Source: an uncultured Lamprocystis sp. (GTDB lineage Bacteria; Pseudomonadota; Gammaproteobacteria; Chromatiales; Chromatiaceae). Taken from it: a stretch of DNA of 44,174 nt. Made by a program: the position numbers and the translations under genes. The DNA is taken from NCBI RefSeq assembly GCF_903933125.1, contig NZ_CAIZIZ010000144.1, positions 1 to 44,174 on the forward strand. The letters run 5' to 3'. The notes under the pieces were generated by a model, which worked only from the letters and a program-made list of their open reading frames with translations, was not told the origin of the DNA and made no database searches. This document shows positions 27,329 to 35,073 of the stretch, piece by piece (within the stretch, counting starts at the first letter, position 1; each line of letters starts with the position of its first letter).

Positions 27329-28474
27329 CTACTGCGTTTTTGGATGTTCCGGCCGAAGCCGGGCGCGGCGCACCGCGGCGGCGTTCATGTGCGCGAACAG
27401 TGCCCGATAGAGCGCGCAGTAAGGGTCCTTCTCGAACAGGGTGCCATGGACGGTGAAGGCCCGCACCGGGCATCCGCCGTGGCAGAGCGCCAGGTAGTCG
27501 CAGGCGATGCAGTCGCCCTGCAGTAAGGCTGCGGGGCGTTGACGGAAACGCTCCCTGGCGGGGCTTCCGGCCAGCAGCGTCCCCAGGTCCGCATCGGCGA
27601 ACAGGTTACCGAACCGGTGCTCGGGGTAACTCGTGACCCAGCAGTCGCATTGGGCCACATGGCCGTGCGGGTCGATGGCGACCAGATGGTTGGTGCAGTC
27701 GTCGGTCCAGATACAGGGAAGGACCGCATGAGCGCCGCTGAAATACCGCAGCAATTCGTCGAACGGGCCGACCCGGACGCCATCGGCCTCGCCGCGCTCC
27801 AGCCAGACGTTTGCCAGTTCGATGAAAAAACGCACCAGCGCCTCGGTCTCCAGGGGTAACAGCCGTTTGACCGCGTTGGCTTGCCCCCCCGGAAAAGGCG
27901 TGTTGACCTGGAAACTGTCGACCCCGAGTGCTTCGACGAAATAGCGGTAAAAGCGCTCGGCACCGATCTCCAGGGTGGCGGGGTTCGCCACCGCGATGAC
28001 CTGGACCTCGATCCCGGCGGAACGGGCCAGGCGGACGTTACGCTGCAAAATCCGGTCATAGTCGGCCGGGTCCCGCCCCCGCCGATGTCGGTAGTGATTG
28101 GGATAGTCCAGCGAGGTGCTGACGCTGTTGTCGAACATCGCACGGATCACGCCGTCCCAGGCCGGGCTGTAGCCGATCATGTTGGTCTGCAGCGCATGGA
28201 TTACCGTCCGCCCGCGCGCGGCTGCGGCGGCGTCGATCAGATCATGCGCCTGGGAGAACCAGGACGGCGGCAACGTCATGACCTCGCCGCCCTGCCAATG
28301 GATCTGGAGTTCGGCGATGCCCTTGGCGACCAGATGATCCAAGACTTTGCCGATCAGCACCGGCAGACGGTCCAGGGTGATCCAGCTCCCGTCCTTGTCC
28401 TCGAAGCAATAGTCGCAAGCGGCATTGCACCGCAGCGTCGGCAGCAGGATCAGCGAGAAGACCCTAGACCCCAT
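27329..28474 (-). CDS. Radical SAM/SPASM peptide maturase, GrrM/OscB-like
   Basis: The 381-residue enzyme carries the radical SAM cluster motif CNAACDYC (C16, C20, C23) preceded by LPTLR, and GGE at 62-64. Its SPASM-type C-terminal part has C254, C260, C276, C278, C322, C325, C331, C335 and C353 (CDCW.., CIACDYLALCHGGC), enough for two auxiliary Fe-S clusters. This architecture is that of sulfatase-maturase-like enzymes that modify peptides, including those that join Trp/Phe ring carbons to side chains three residues on. The start at 28474 overlaps the partner gene's stop by 11 bases, so it is translationally coupled. Substrate is most likely the 97-residue peptide encoded at 29399-29692. The longer frame to 28924 is a shadow. 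Confidence 0.85.
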   Translation of the reverse strand: MGSRVFSLILLPTLRCNAACDYCFEDKDGSWITLDRLPVLIGKVLDHLVAKGIAELQIHWQGGEVMTLPPSWFSQAHDLIDAAAAARGRTVIHALQTNMIGYSPAWDGVIRAMFDNSVSTSLDYPNHYRHRRGRDPADYDRILQRNVRLARSAGIEVQVIAVANPATLEIGAERFYRYFVEALGVDSFQVNTPFPGGQANAVKRLLPLETEALVRFFIELANVWLERGEADGVRVGPFDELLRYFSGAHAVLPCIWTDDCTNHLVAIDPHGHVAQCDCWVTSYPEHRFGNLFADADLGTLLAGSPARERFRQRPAALLQGDCIACDYLALCHGGCPVRAFTVHGTLFEKDPYCALYRALFAHMNAAAVRRARLRPEHPKTQ

Positions 28475-29261
28475 CGCCGGACCCGTCCCGCTCCGCGGCA
28501 TAGGCCGCCAGACTCTGGCGCAGTTCGGCGGCGGCGGCATCGAGATCCGCGAACAACCGCTTGACGCCGTCGCAGGCAAAATCGATCCGTGGCCACTTGA
28601 AATAGCCGCCGCAGGAGGCGAGCCACGGACACGCGCAACACTCGGCGGCGGCAGCGCGCAGCGATTCACGGAAGCCGGACAGGGACTCAGGCCCCTGATC
28701 GGACAGCGGTTCACCGCGCTCGTCCAGGACGCGGATCTGTGCCGGATCGCGCTCCAGCAAGTCCCAGAGATCGACCGGCGTCTGGTGGAGGAACGCGATG
28801 AGCAACCCGTGAAACGGCTCCACGGGCTGGGCCACGGTGGGGTTATGCAGGAACATGTCGAGTGCCTGCCGCGCCTCTTCGACTGTTGCCGCAGACGGCT
28901 GAGAACCGACCAGACGGACCGCAAAGCCCAGTGAGACCGCCAGCTTGACGGCCCGGGCCAGACCCGGAAGCCAGGGAATGGTCACGCGCACGGGATGGCG
29001 TGCCAACAAGGGCGTGCAGCGGTAGAGCAAGGGCAACTCAGCCTCGGGATCGGCCATGACCAGATCGACCGCCAGCCCGTCGCCCCAGTCCGCAAGCGGT
29101 GCCAGGTCCCCGGTGAGGGCGGTGAGTTGCACGAACGCGACCCCGTCGGGGATCTCAGCCCCGAATGCGGCCCGCAACTGCCCGCCGGCAGCGGCGCGCA
29201 CAATGACGGGGCGATCGGGAAAGGCGCGAAACAGGGCCGCGGGGATGTTGTGGACCATCAT
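28464..29261 (-). CDS. Partner protein with SPASM-like cysteine cluster but no radical SAM motif
   Basis: The 265-residue protein starts MMVHNIPAALFRAFPDRPVIVRA (AAGGGG lies 6 bases before the ATG at 29261). It looks like an alpha/beta barrel-type chain (VAVDLVMADPEAELPLLYRCTPLLARHPVRVTIPW, GFAVRLVGSQPS), but the CxxxCxxC motif is absent. Near its end sits ECCACPWLASCGGYFKWP (C208, C209, C211, C217) with C230 further on, which resembles the SPASM region CxxC-x5-CxGGC of the enzyme next door. I infer a degenerate radical SAM paralogue that serves as a peptide-recognition or scaffold subunit. I do not recognise a named family. It overlaps the maturase gene. Confidence 0.7.
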   Translation of the reverse strand: MMVHNIPAALFRAFPDRPVIVRAAAGGQLRAAFGAEIPDGVAFVQLTALTGDLAPLADWGDGLAVDLVMADPEAELPLLYRCTPLLARHPVRVTIPWLPGLARAVKLAVSLGFAVRLVGSQPSAATVEEARQALDMFLHNPTVAQPVEPFHGLLIAFLHQTPVDLWDLLERDPAQIRVLDERGEPLSDQGPESLSGFRESLRAAAAECCACPWLASCGGYFKWPRIDFACDGVKRLFADLDAAAAELRQSLAAYAAERDGSGDGV

Positions 29262-29398
29262 GACCAGCCCCTTCAGGATCGCGTCCGGTGCCGCCGTTCG
29301 ACCGGATGATCGCGGTGGCCGCAACGGCGATCATGACCGTGGCGGCACCATCGAGTCGGAGACCAGGACAAAACCCAGGTCAGTCCGAGCCGCGACGA

Positions 29399-29692
29399 TC
29401 AGCGCCGGTTGATCCAACTGCCGCCGCCACCACCCCGGCGGTTGATCCAACCGCCGCCCCCGCCATTGATCCAGCCACCGCCGCCGCCCCCATTGACCCA
29501 ACCGCCACCACCGCCGCGGCGATTGATCCAGCCGGCCTCGGCGTCCGTCCCGCCCCCGGCCATACCGCCAAAGACCGCGACACCGATCGCGATCTTCGAC
29601 CAGCGACCCAGGCCGATCAGGAAGTCCCGACGGCCTGGTTCGTCGAGGTGATCCAGGTCGGGATCGGGCACGGTTACAGGCTTATCACTCAT
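29399..29692 (-). CDS. Gly-rich RiPP precursor with Tat leader and five W-[I/V]-N motifs
   Basis: The 97-residue product is predicted as a ribosomal peptide precursor. Residues 1-20 are acidic and polar; RRDFLIGLG (R21, R22) and a hydrophobic IAIGVAVFGGMAGG form a twin-arginine signal. Ala51-Glu52-Ala53 is an AxA signal peptidase site, leaving a 44-residue core that begins GWINRRG. The core has W-I/V-N at 55-57, 65-67, 74-76, 82-84 and 93-95, divided by runs of 4-7 Gly and by RR pairs, ending WINRR. Aromatic-x-Asn triplets in Gly-rich repeats are the hallmark of GrrA/OscA-type substrates of cyclophane-forming radical SAM enzymes. GGAG precedes the ATG at 29692. The reading frame upstream of it to 29932 is a shadow. 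Confidence 0.85.
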   Translation of the reverse strand: MSDKPVTVPDPDLDHLDEPGRRDFLIGLGRWSKIAIGVAVFGGMAGGGTDAEAGWINRRGGGGGWVNGGGGGGWINGGGGGWINRRGGGGGSWINRR

Positions 29693-29748
29693 CTCGGTTC
29701 TCCGCAACGGACTTCTGTTGGCCTCACAATTGGACTCCCGATTGGCTT

Positions 29749-30213
29749 CTAAGGCGGAGTCGGATTGGAGTAGTGCATGGTGCGCAGCTTCCAGGCCCCG
29801 TCCAGTCTCTGGAGGAGCGCCGAGACATTCAATGCAAAGGTGCGGGGTGCACCCTTCAGCGAGTCCTGATAATCGCAGGTGGCCGTGAGCCAGCCGACAT
29901 CGCCGCTGCTGTCGCTGATCACCCAGGGGCAACTGCGCTTCAGGGTGCCGGCGTCGAAGTCCGCGAAGAAATTCCGGTACGCCTCCTCGATCTGCGTCGT
30001 GCCGACCCAGCGCTCGGCGGGGATAGTACCCATGACCACGGTCGTCTCGCCCGGGGCATACAGCTTCATCACGCCGGCCAGGTCGTGGGCGTCGAGTGCC
30101 TGTTCGTGGGCCTCGAACACCTCACCCAAGCCAGGTACCGGTGCGTCCGCGGCGATGGCCGGAACCCAGCACGCCGAGAGGACGGCCGCGAGCAATAAGG
30201 GTCTGGAAGTCAT
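29749..30213 (-). CDS. Exported NTF2/SnoaL-like protein
   Basis: The 154-residue protein has a signal MTSRPLLLAAVLSACWVPAIAADA; LSAC could be a lipobox (Cys15), or cleavage may follow AIA. The mature part is NTF2-like: LGEVFEAHEQALDAHDLAGVMKLYAPGETTVVMGTIPAERWVGTTQIEEAYRNFFADF and DVGWLTATCDYQD..NVSALLQRLDGAWKLRTMHYSN, as in DUF4440/SnoaL-like proteins. AGG lies 8 bases before the ATG at 30213; a GTG three codons upstream is the alternative. It is the first gene of the operon with the peptide precursor 56 bases on. It might bind or process the exported peptide outside the cytoplasm; this is inference. Confidence 0.8.
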   Translation of the reverse strand: MTSRPLLLAAVLSACWVPAIAADAPVPGLGEVFEAHEQALDAHDLAGVMKLYAPGETTVVMGTIPAERWVGTTQIEEAYRNFFADFDAGTLKRSCPWVISDSSGDVGWLTATCDYQDSLKGAPRTFALNVSALLQRLDGAWKLRTMHYSNPTPP

Positions 30214-30396
30214 ATCTTGCACCTATGGTCGACTGGGACCGGCCATTGCCGGAAACCCCGGGAAGCGGTTGGCAGTCCGGCCGGCGTCGAATCGGCTGCA
30301 CGACGGGTCTGCGCCGGCTCGAAATTCGTTGCCCCGACTGTGTGAATCAGCATAGCAGTATTTCCGGTACTGAACCTGAAAGCGCACCGGGCACCC

Positions 30397-31287
30397 TCAG
30401 GGGCACGCATCAGGTGCGGCGCAGGTCACACGATTGCGCCCATTCTGTTTGGATGCATAAAGGGCGCCATCCGCAATCTTGAACAGCGTCGTGATATCGC
30501 GCCCCTGAAGCGCGGGGACAGCGGTGATGCCGAAGCTCAAAGTCAGGTTCAAGGGGTCACCGCCCCCATCGGTCAGGACGGTCGCGGCGATGATCGAGCG
30601 GGCCCGCTCGACCCGCTCGCACAACTCGGCCGGGGTGCCGTTGCGCAACAACAGCCAGAATTCCTCACCGCCCACGCGAGCGACGATCCCGTCAGGTTCG
30701 AACAGCCCACGCAGCAGCTCGGCGATCTGCTTGAGCACCAGATCGCCGCGATCGTGCCCGCGGGCATCGTTGATTCGTTTGAAGTGGTCGATATCCGCCA
30801 CCACACATCCGAGCGGTGCGTCCGCCGAACCGCTTTGCGCCAGCGTTTCTTGCAGCCCGCGCCGATTCAGCAGCCCGGTGAGGGGGTCGGTCATCGCCAG
30901 GCGTTCCAGCCGCTCGGTGAGTTCGATAATGCGCTGTCCGGCGCGGATGCGCACCGCCAGTTCCTCGTTATCGAAGGGTTTGTGGATGAAGTCGTCCGCA
31001 CCCGCGTCCAGCGCTTCGACAATACCCGACTTCTCGTCGCGGGCGGTCAACAGGATCACATAGACCCAGCGGTCGAGGCTGCGCCCGCGGATGGCGCGGA
31101 TCAGTTCCAGTCCGCTCATACAAGGCATCATCCAGTCGGTGATGACAAACCGGATCGGTTCGCGGGCCAGCACCTCCATGGCCTCGCAGCCGTCCTGCGC
31201 CTCCTCCACCGCGTAGCCCGCGTTGGTCAGAAAGCGCACCAGCATACGCCGGGTGAAGCGCTGATCTTCAACCACCAGGATCTTCAT
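30397..31287 (-). CDS. Response regulator with GGDEF diguanylate cyclase domain
   Basis: The 296-residue protein has a CheY-like receiver (about 1-120: VVEDQ, phosphoacceptor D51 in TDWMMP, T81, K103) and a GGDEF domain (about 130-290: MTDPLTGLLNRRG, DIDHFKRINDARGHDRGD, GGEEF at 206-210). GGEEF is an active-site form, so it should make cyclic di-GMP when phosphorylated. The usual RxxD inhibitory site nine residues before GGEEF is EPDG here, so product inhibition is probably missing. Its start overlaps the hybrid kinase stop by four bases (ATGA), so that kinase is its likely phosphodonor. Confidence 0.95.
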   Translation of the reverse strand: MKILVVEDQRFTRRMLVRFLTNAGYAVEEAQDGCEAMEVLAREPIRFVITDWMMPCMSGLELIRAIRGRSLDRWVYVILLTARDEKSGIVEALDAGADDFIHKPFDNEELAVRIRAGQRIIELTERLERLAMTDPLTGLLNRRGLQETLAQSGSADAPLGCVVADIDHFKRINDARGHDRGDLVLKQIAELLRGLFEPDGIVARVGGEEFWLLLRNGTPAELCERVERARSIIAATVLTDGGGDPLNLTLSFGITAVPALQGRDITTLFKIADGALYASKQNGRNRVTCAAPDACP

Positions 31288-34200
31288 GACGGCGCCCCGT
31301 CCAGATACGCGCGCAACCCGGCAAGCAGGGCGTCGATACGCCGGGCGGCCCGTGTCACCAGGGCCTCGACCGTCCCGTCGACACCACCGGCGCCCAGTCC
31401 CTCGAGGCGGCTGAACAGCTCACCCAACTCGCTCAATCCGACGTTACGGATCAGCCCCTTGAGCGAGTGTGCAAGCCGCACGATGGTGGCGGCATCGCCG
31501 ACCGTCACGGCCGCCTCCAGCGCCGCCAGATCCCGCTCGGCATCTTCGATGAAAAGTGCGACCAGTCCCGCCAGGCCCGACGGATCGTCGCCGAAGGCCG
31601 CCGCGATCCGCTCAATGGCCACGGCGCTGTCCGGATGCATCGGCGCCACCGCCGCCCCCGGCGATGGCGTCTCGATCCCCGCGGACACCGGCGACGGCAC
31701 CCCCTCCGAGCGCCCTGACCACAGGCGGACCTTCTCGCAAAGCCGCTCGGCATCAATGGGCTTGGTCAGGTAGTCGTCCATGCCGGCGGCCAGACAGCGC
31801 TCGCGATCACCCTTCAGCGCATGCGCGGTCATCGCGATGATCGGTGTGCGACGCCGGGGCCGCCCCGGCTGGCCGACGGCCGTGGCGGACTCCCGCTCCC
31901 GGATCGCGCGGGTGGCGTCAAAACCGTCCATGACCGGCATCTGCACGTCCATCAGGATCAGATCGAAGGGCACCGACGCGTGAATCTCCAGCGCCTGCCA
32001 ACCGTCATCCACCGTGGTGACCAGGACCCCGCGCCGGGCCAGGAGTTGGACCGCCAGACGCTGGTTGAAAGGTTTATCCTCGGCCAGCAGGACGTGTAAC
32101 CCGGCGAGACTGGTATCGCGGCCCGCACGCACGGGCCCGGCGAGCGCCGGCGGCACGCTCCCGGCCGTCCCCAACGCGGGCACCCGCTGCATGGCCTGGG
32201 TCAATGTCTCAAAGAGCAGGGCGCGACGGATGGGTTTGAGCAAACAGCCAACGACACCCTGACCGGCCAGACGCTGCGCCTCCCCGCGATGACCGACCGA
32301 GGTCAGCACGATGACCCGCGGCCGGCCGCTGGCGGGATCGGCCTGAATCAGGCGGGCGGTCTCCTCGCCGTCCAGATCCGGCATCATCATGTCCAGGAGC
32401 ACCAGATCATAGGGCGTCCCCGCCGCGGCCGCCCGCTTCAACTCGGCCAGCGCGTCCCGCCCGCCGGTCACCGCGACGGCGCGGCAGGACCAGGCACTCA
32501 GGGTCCGCTCCAGCACCAACCGATTGGCGCGATTGTCGTCGACGATCAGACAGTGCGCCCCCGCGAGCACGGCGGCCGCTCCCTCCGTCGGCACGACCGG
32601 CGCCTCGGCCGACCCGAAACGCGCCGTGAACCAGAACCGACTCCCCCCCTCCGGACGATCCTCCAGCCCGATCTCCCCGCCCATCATCCGCACCAACTGG
32701 CGACTGATGGTGAGGCCCAGCCCGGTTCCCTCATAACGACGGCGCGTCGTGTTGTCGGCCTGGACGAAGGCCTCGAAAATGGCAGCGCGCCTGTCCACCG
32801 GCACGCCAACGCCGGTGTCGGTAACCGTGAAGCGCAGCATCAGGCCCGGACCATCCTGAGCCGCCGGAGTCACTTCGAGCAGGACTTCGCCCGTCTCGGT
32901 GAACTTGAGTGCATTGCCGATCAGGTTGACCAGAATCTGGCGCAAGCCGCTGGGGTCCCCACACAAATTGGCCGGCACCGCCTGCTCGATCAGGTGAACA
33001 AGCTCGACTCCCTTCTGGGCGGCGCGGTAGCCGAAGCTGTCCATCACGTCCTCGACCACCGCGGCCAGTTCGAAGTCCACCGCCTCCAGTTCGACCTGGC
33101 CGGCTTCGATCTTGGAGAAATCCAGCACGTCGTCGATCAGCGACAGCAGGGCCTCGGCCGAAGCCTCCACGATCTCCAGGTTCTCCCGCTGCTCGGCGTC
33201 CAGATCGCTATCCAGGGTGAGCTTGGTCATGCCGATGATCGAGTTCATGGGCGTGCGGATCTCGTGGCTCATCTTGGCCATGAACTCGCTCTTGACCAAG
33301 GCTGCCTGCTCCGCCTGTTCCTTGGCGGCACGCAGCTCCTGCTCGGCCCGCTTGCGTTCCGTGATATCAACGAAACTCTCCACCAGCAGGCGCCGCCCGT
33401 TCAAATCCAGAGCGACCCCGCTCTTCAGCACGGTGATCGCGCGCCCATCAAGACCACGCAGGCTGATCTCGCTCTGCCTGCGCTGGTGAAGGTCGGACAG
33501 GAAGGGACAGGCGAGCGGGTCGGTGCAGAAATGCTCGTAGCAGCGCGTACCCACCAGCGCCTGACGGTCGATCCCCAAAATTTCAGATGCCTTGTCGTTG
33601 GCGTCGACGACGCGGTGCGCCTCCAGATCGATGATGGCGATCCCGGTCTGCACGGCGGTGAAGACCGCATGCAGGCGGCGCTCATTCTCCCGGAGCTGAT
33701 CGGCAACGCGCTTGCGTTCGGTGATATCCGTGTGGGACCCGGCCATGCGCAGAGGCCGGCCGTCGGCATCGCGCACGCAGGCGGCACGCGCCAGGATCCA
33801 ACGCCAGGTGCCGTCCTTGTGGCGCATCCGGAACTCGATGTCGAGGTGATCGATGGCGCCCCGCAGATGGGCATCGATAGCCGCCAGCGCACCCGCCAAA
33901 TCGTCGGGGTGCACCCGCGTGCGCCATTCCTCGAAGCGGCTGGGAAGCTCCGCATCGTCATAGCCCAGTATCGCCTTCCAGCGCGGCGAGTAGTACACCT
34001 GATCCTCGGGAACCTTCCAATCCCACAGACCGTCGTTCGCACCGGCCACGGCCAGGGCGTAACGCCCCTCGCTCTCGCGCAGCGCCGCCTCGACCGCCTG
34101 CGCCTCGGACAGGTCGGCGATCACCCAGACCACCCCGCTGCCCAGATCGTGGCCGTTCAGCGGCTTGCCGGACAACTCGGCCGGGAACACCGAGCCATCC

Positions 34201-34826
34201 GCGCGCCGCATGGGAAAGCGGATATTGACGACGCCCGCCTCGCCGACCTGTGCAAAGAACTGGACGCCGAAGCGCCGGTAATGTTCGGGGGAGCAATGCA
34301 GCAGCGCGACCGAACTGCCGACCGCCTCCTCGACGCTAAAACCGAAGATCTCACAGGCGCGCTGATTGATCTCTTCGATCACCCGCTCGCGATTCACCGT
34401 GAAGATGCCGATCAGGCTGTTCTCGAAGACCGACTGGTAGCGGTTGCGGATGGACACTTGGGCGCGATCCGCCGCCACCCGCGAGGATTGATCCTCGAAT
34501 ACTGTCGCCAGTTCCCCCGAAGCCAGGCGGAACACCCGGTTGGCGGCCCACAACTCCAAGTGATCGTCCTGATACCGGCTGGCTTCGAGCAGCCCGGGCT
34601 CGCCGGTGGACTGGACCTGCCGCAACAACTTCAGCAACCCCATGGCTGCCGCACCGGGGAAGGCCTCGCGCAGTGTCTGCCCGATCAGTTCGGCAGGGTC
34701 GCGGCGCACCAGGCGAGCCGCCGCTGGATTGAGGTAAGTCAGCAAAAAATCCTGACCATCGGCGGTCGGTCGGTAAACCGCCACGCCCTGAGTCAGACCC
34801 TCGATGATCTCTTGAGTGAAATGCAC
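31284..34826 (-). CDS. Hybrid sensor histidine kinase (PAS x4, HisKA, HATPase, REC x2, Hpt)
   Basis: The 1180-residue protein starts at a GTG (34826) with GGGGAG six bases before it; a frame to 34985 is unlike a PAS protein. Order: four PAS domains (about 5-115, 125-245, 253-372, 378-492), HisKA with H521 (SHEIRTP), HATPase_c (NLIGNALKFTE, DTGVGV, GTGLGLTI), receiver 1 (D812), receiver 2 (D960, MDVQMPVMDG) and a C-terminal Hpt with H1120 (RLAHSLKGLIRNVG). No membrane segment is visible, so it is a cytoplasmic sensor. The fourth PAS has C429, C434 and C440, which could respond to redox or metal. It is a BarA/ArcB-like phosphorelay feeding the linked diguanylate cyclase. Confidence 0.95.
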   Translation of the reverse strand: MHFTQEIIEGLTQGVAVYRPTADGQDFLLTYLNPAAARLVRRDPAELIGQTLREAFPGAAAMGLLKLLRQVQSTGEPGLLEASRYQDDHLELWAANRVFRLASGELATVFEDQSSRVAADRAQVSIRNRYQSVFENSLIGIFTVNRERVIEEINQRACEIFGFSVEEAVGSSVALLHCSPEHYRRFGVQFFAQVGEAGVVNIRFPMRRADGSVFPAELSGKPLNGHDLGSGVVWVIADLSEAQAVEAALRESEGRYALAVAGANDGLWDWKVPEDQVYYSPRWKAILGYDDAELPSRFEEWRTRVHPDDLAGALAAIDAHLRGAIDHLDIEFRMRHKDGTWRWILARAACVRDADGRPLRMAGSHTDITERKRVADQLRENERRLHAVFTAVQTGIAIIDLEAHRVVDANDKASEILGIDRQALVGTRCYEHFCTDPLACPFLSDLHQRRQSEISLRGLDGRAITVLKSGVALDLNGRRLLVESFVDITERKRAEQELRAAKEQAEQAALVKSEFMAKMSHEIRTPMNSIIGMTKLTLDSDLDAEQRENLEIVEASAEALLSLIDDVLDFSKIEAGQVELEAVDFELAAVVEDVMDSFGYRAAQKGVELVHLIEQAVPANLCGDPSGLRQILVNLIGNALKFTETGEVLLEVTPAAQDGPGLMLRFTVTDTGVGVPVDRRAAIFEAFVQADNTTRRRYEGTGLGLTISRQLVRMMGGEIGLEDRPEGGSRFWFTARFGSAEAPVVPTEGAAAVLAGAHCLIVDDNRANRLVLERTLSAWSCRAVAVTGGRDALAELKRAAAAGTPYDLVLLDMMMPDLDGEETARLIQADPASGRPRVIVLTSVGHRGEAQRLAGQGVVGCLLKPIRRALLFETLTQAMQRVPALGTAGSVPPALAGPVRAGRDTSLAGLHVLLAEDKPFNQRLAVQLLARRGVLVTTVDDGWQALEIHASVPFDLILMDVQMPVMDGFDATRAIRERESATAVGQPGRPRRRTPIIAMTAHALKGDRERCLAAGMDDYLTKPIDAERLCEKVRLWSGRSEGVPSPVSAGIETPSPGAAVAPMHPDSAVAIERIAAAFGDDPSGLAGLVALFIEDAERDLAALEAAVTVGDAATIVRLAHSLKGLIRNVGLSELGELFSRLEGLGAGGVDGTVEALVTRAARRIDALLAGLRAYLDGAPS

Positions 34827-35073
34827 TTGAACTCCCCGTCGCCCGAGCGCAAAACGCACGACGCCCAGACCGGACGGCCCGATTTGGCGACAAGCATAAG
34901 CCACCCGAGGGACAAAATGGCAGCCGCGATGCGCCTTCAATGCATCATTCGGCGGTTGTTGCCGATCAGGCAGGCACATTTCCAAGTTCGCCGGGCTGGA
35001 ATCTGCATCGGCTAACCGTTATCATAATCGGCTGAATGTCAGTACCACAGCACCCCACACCAGTTTCAAGCCA

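Noticed and set aside
27329-28924. Radical SAM gene starting at 28924 (531 residues)
   Set aside because: The first 150 codons are out-of-frame translation of the partner gene; the ATG at 28474 places LPTLRCNAACDYC near the N-terminus as the family requires.
32289-35015. 908-codon plus-strand frame
   Set aside because: Antisense shadow of the hybrid kinase, which has complete PAS, HisKA, receiver and Hpt motifs.
34827-35073. SAM riboswitch before metK
   Set aside because: I could not find the conserved blocks of SAM-I, SAM-II or SAM-IV type aptamers; the leader is short.
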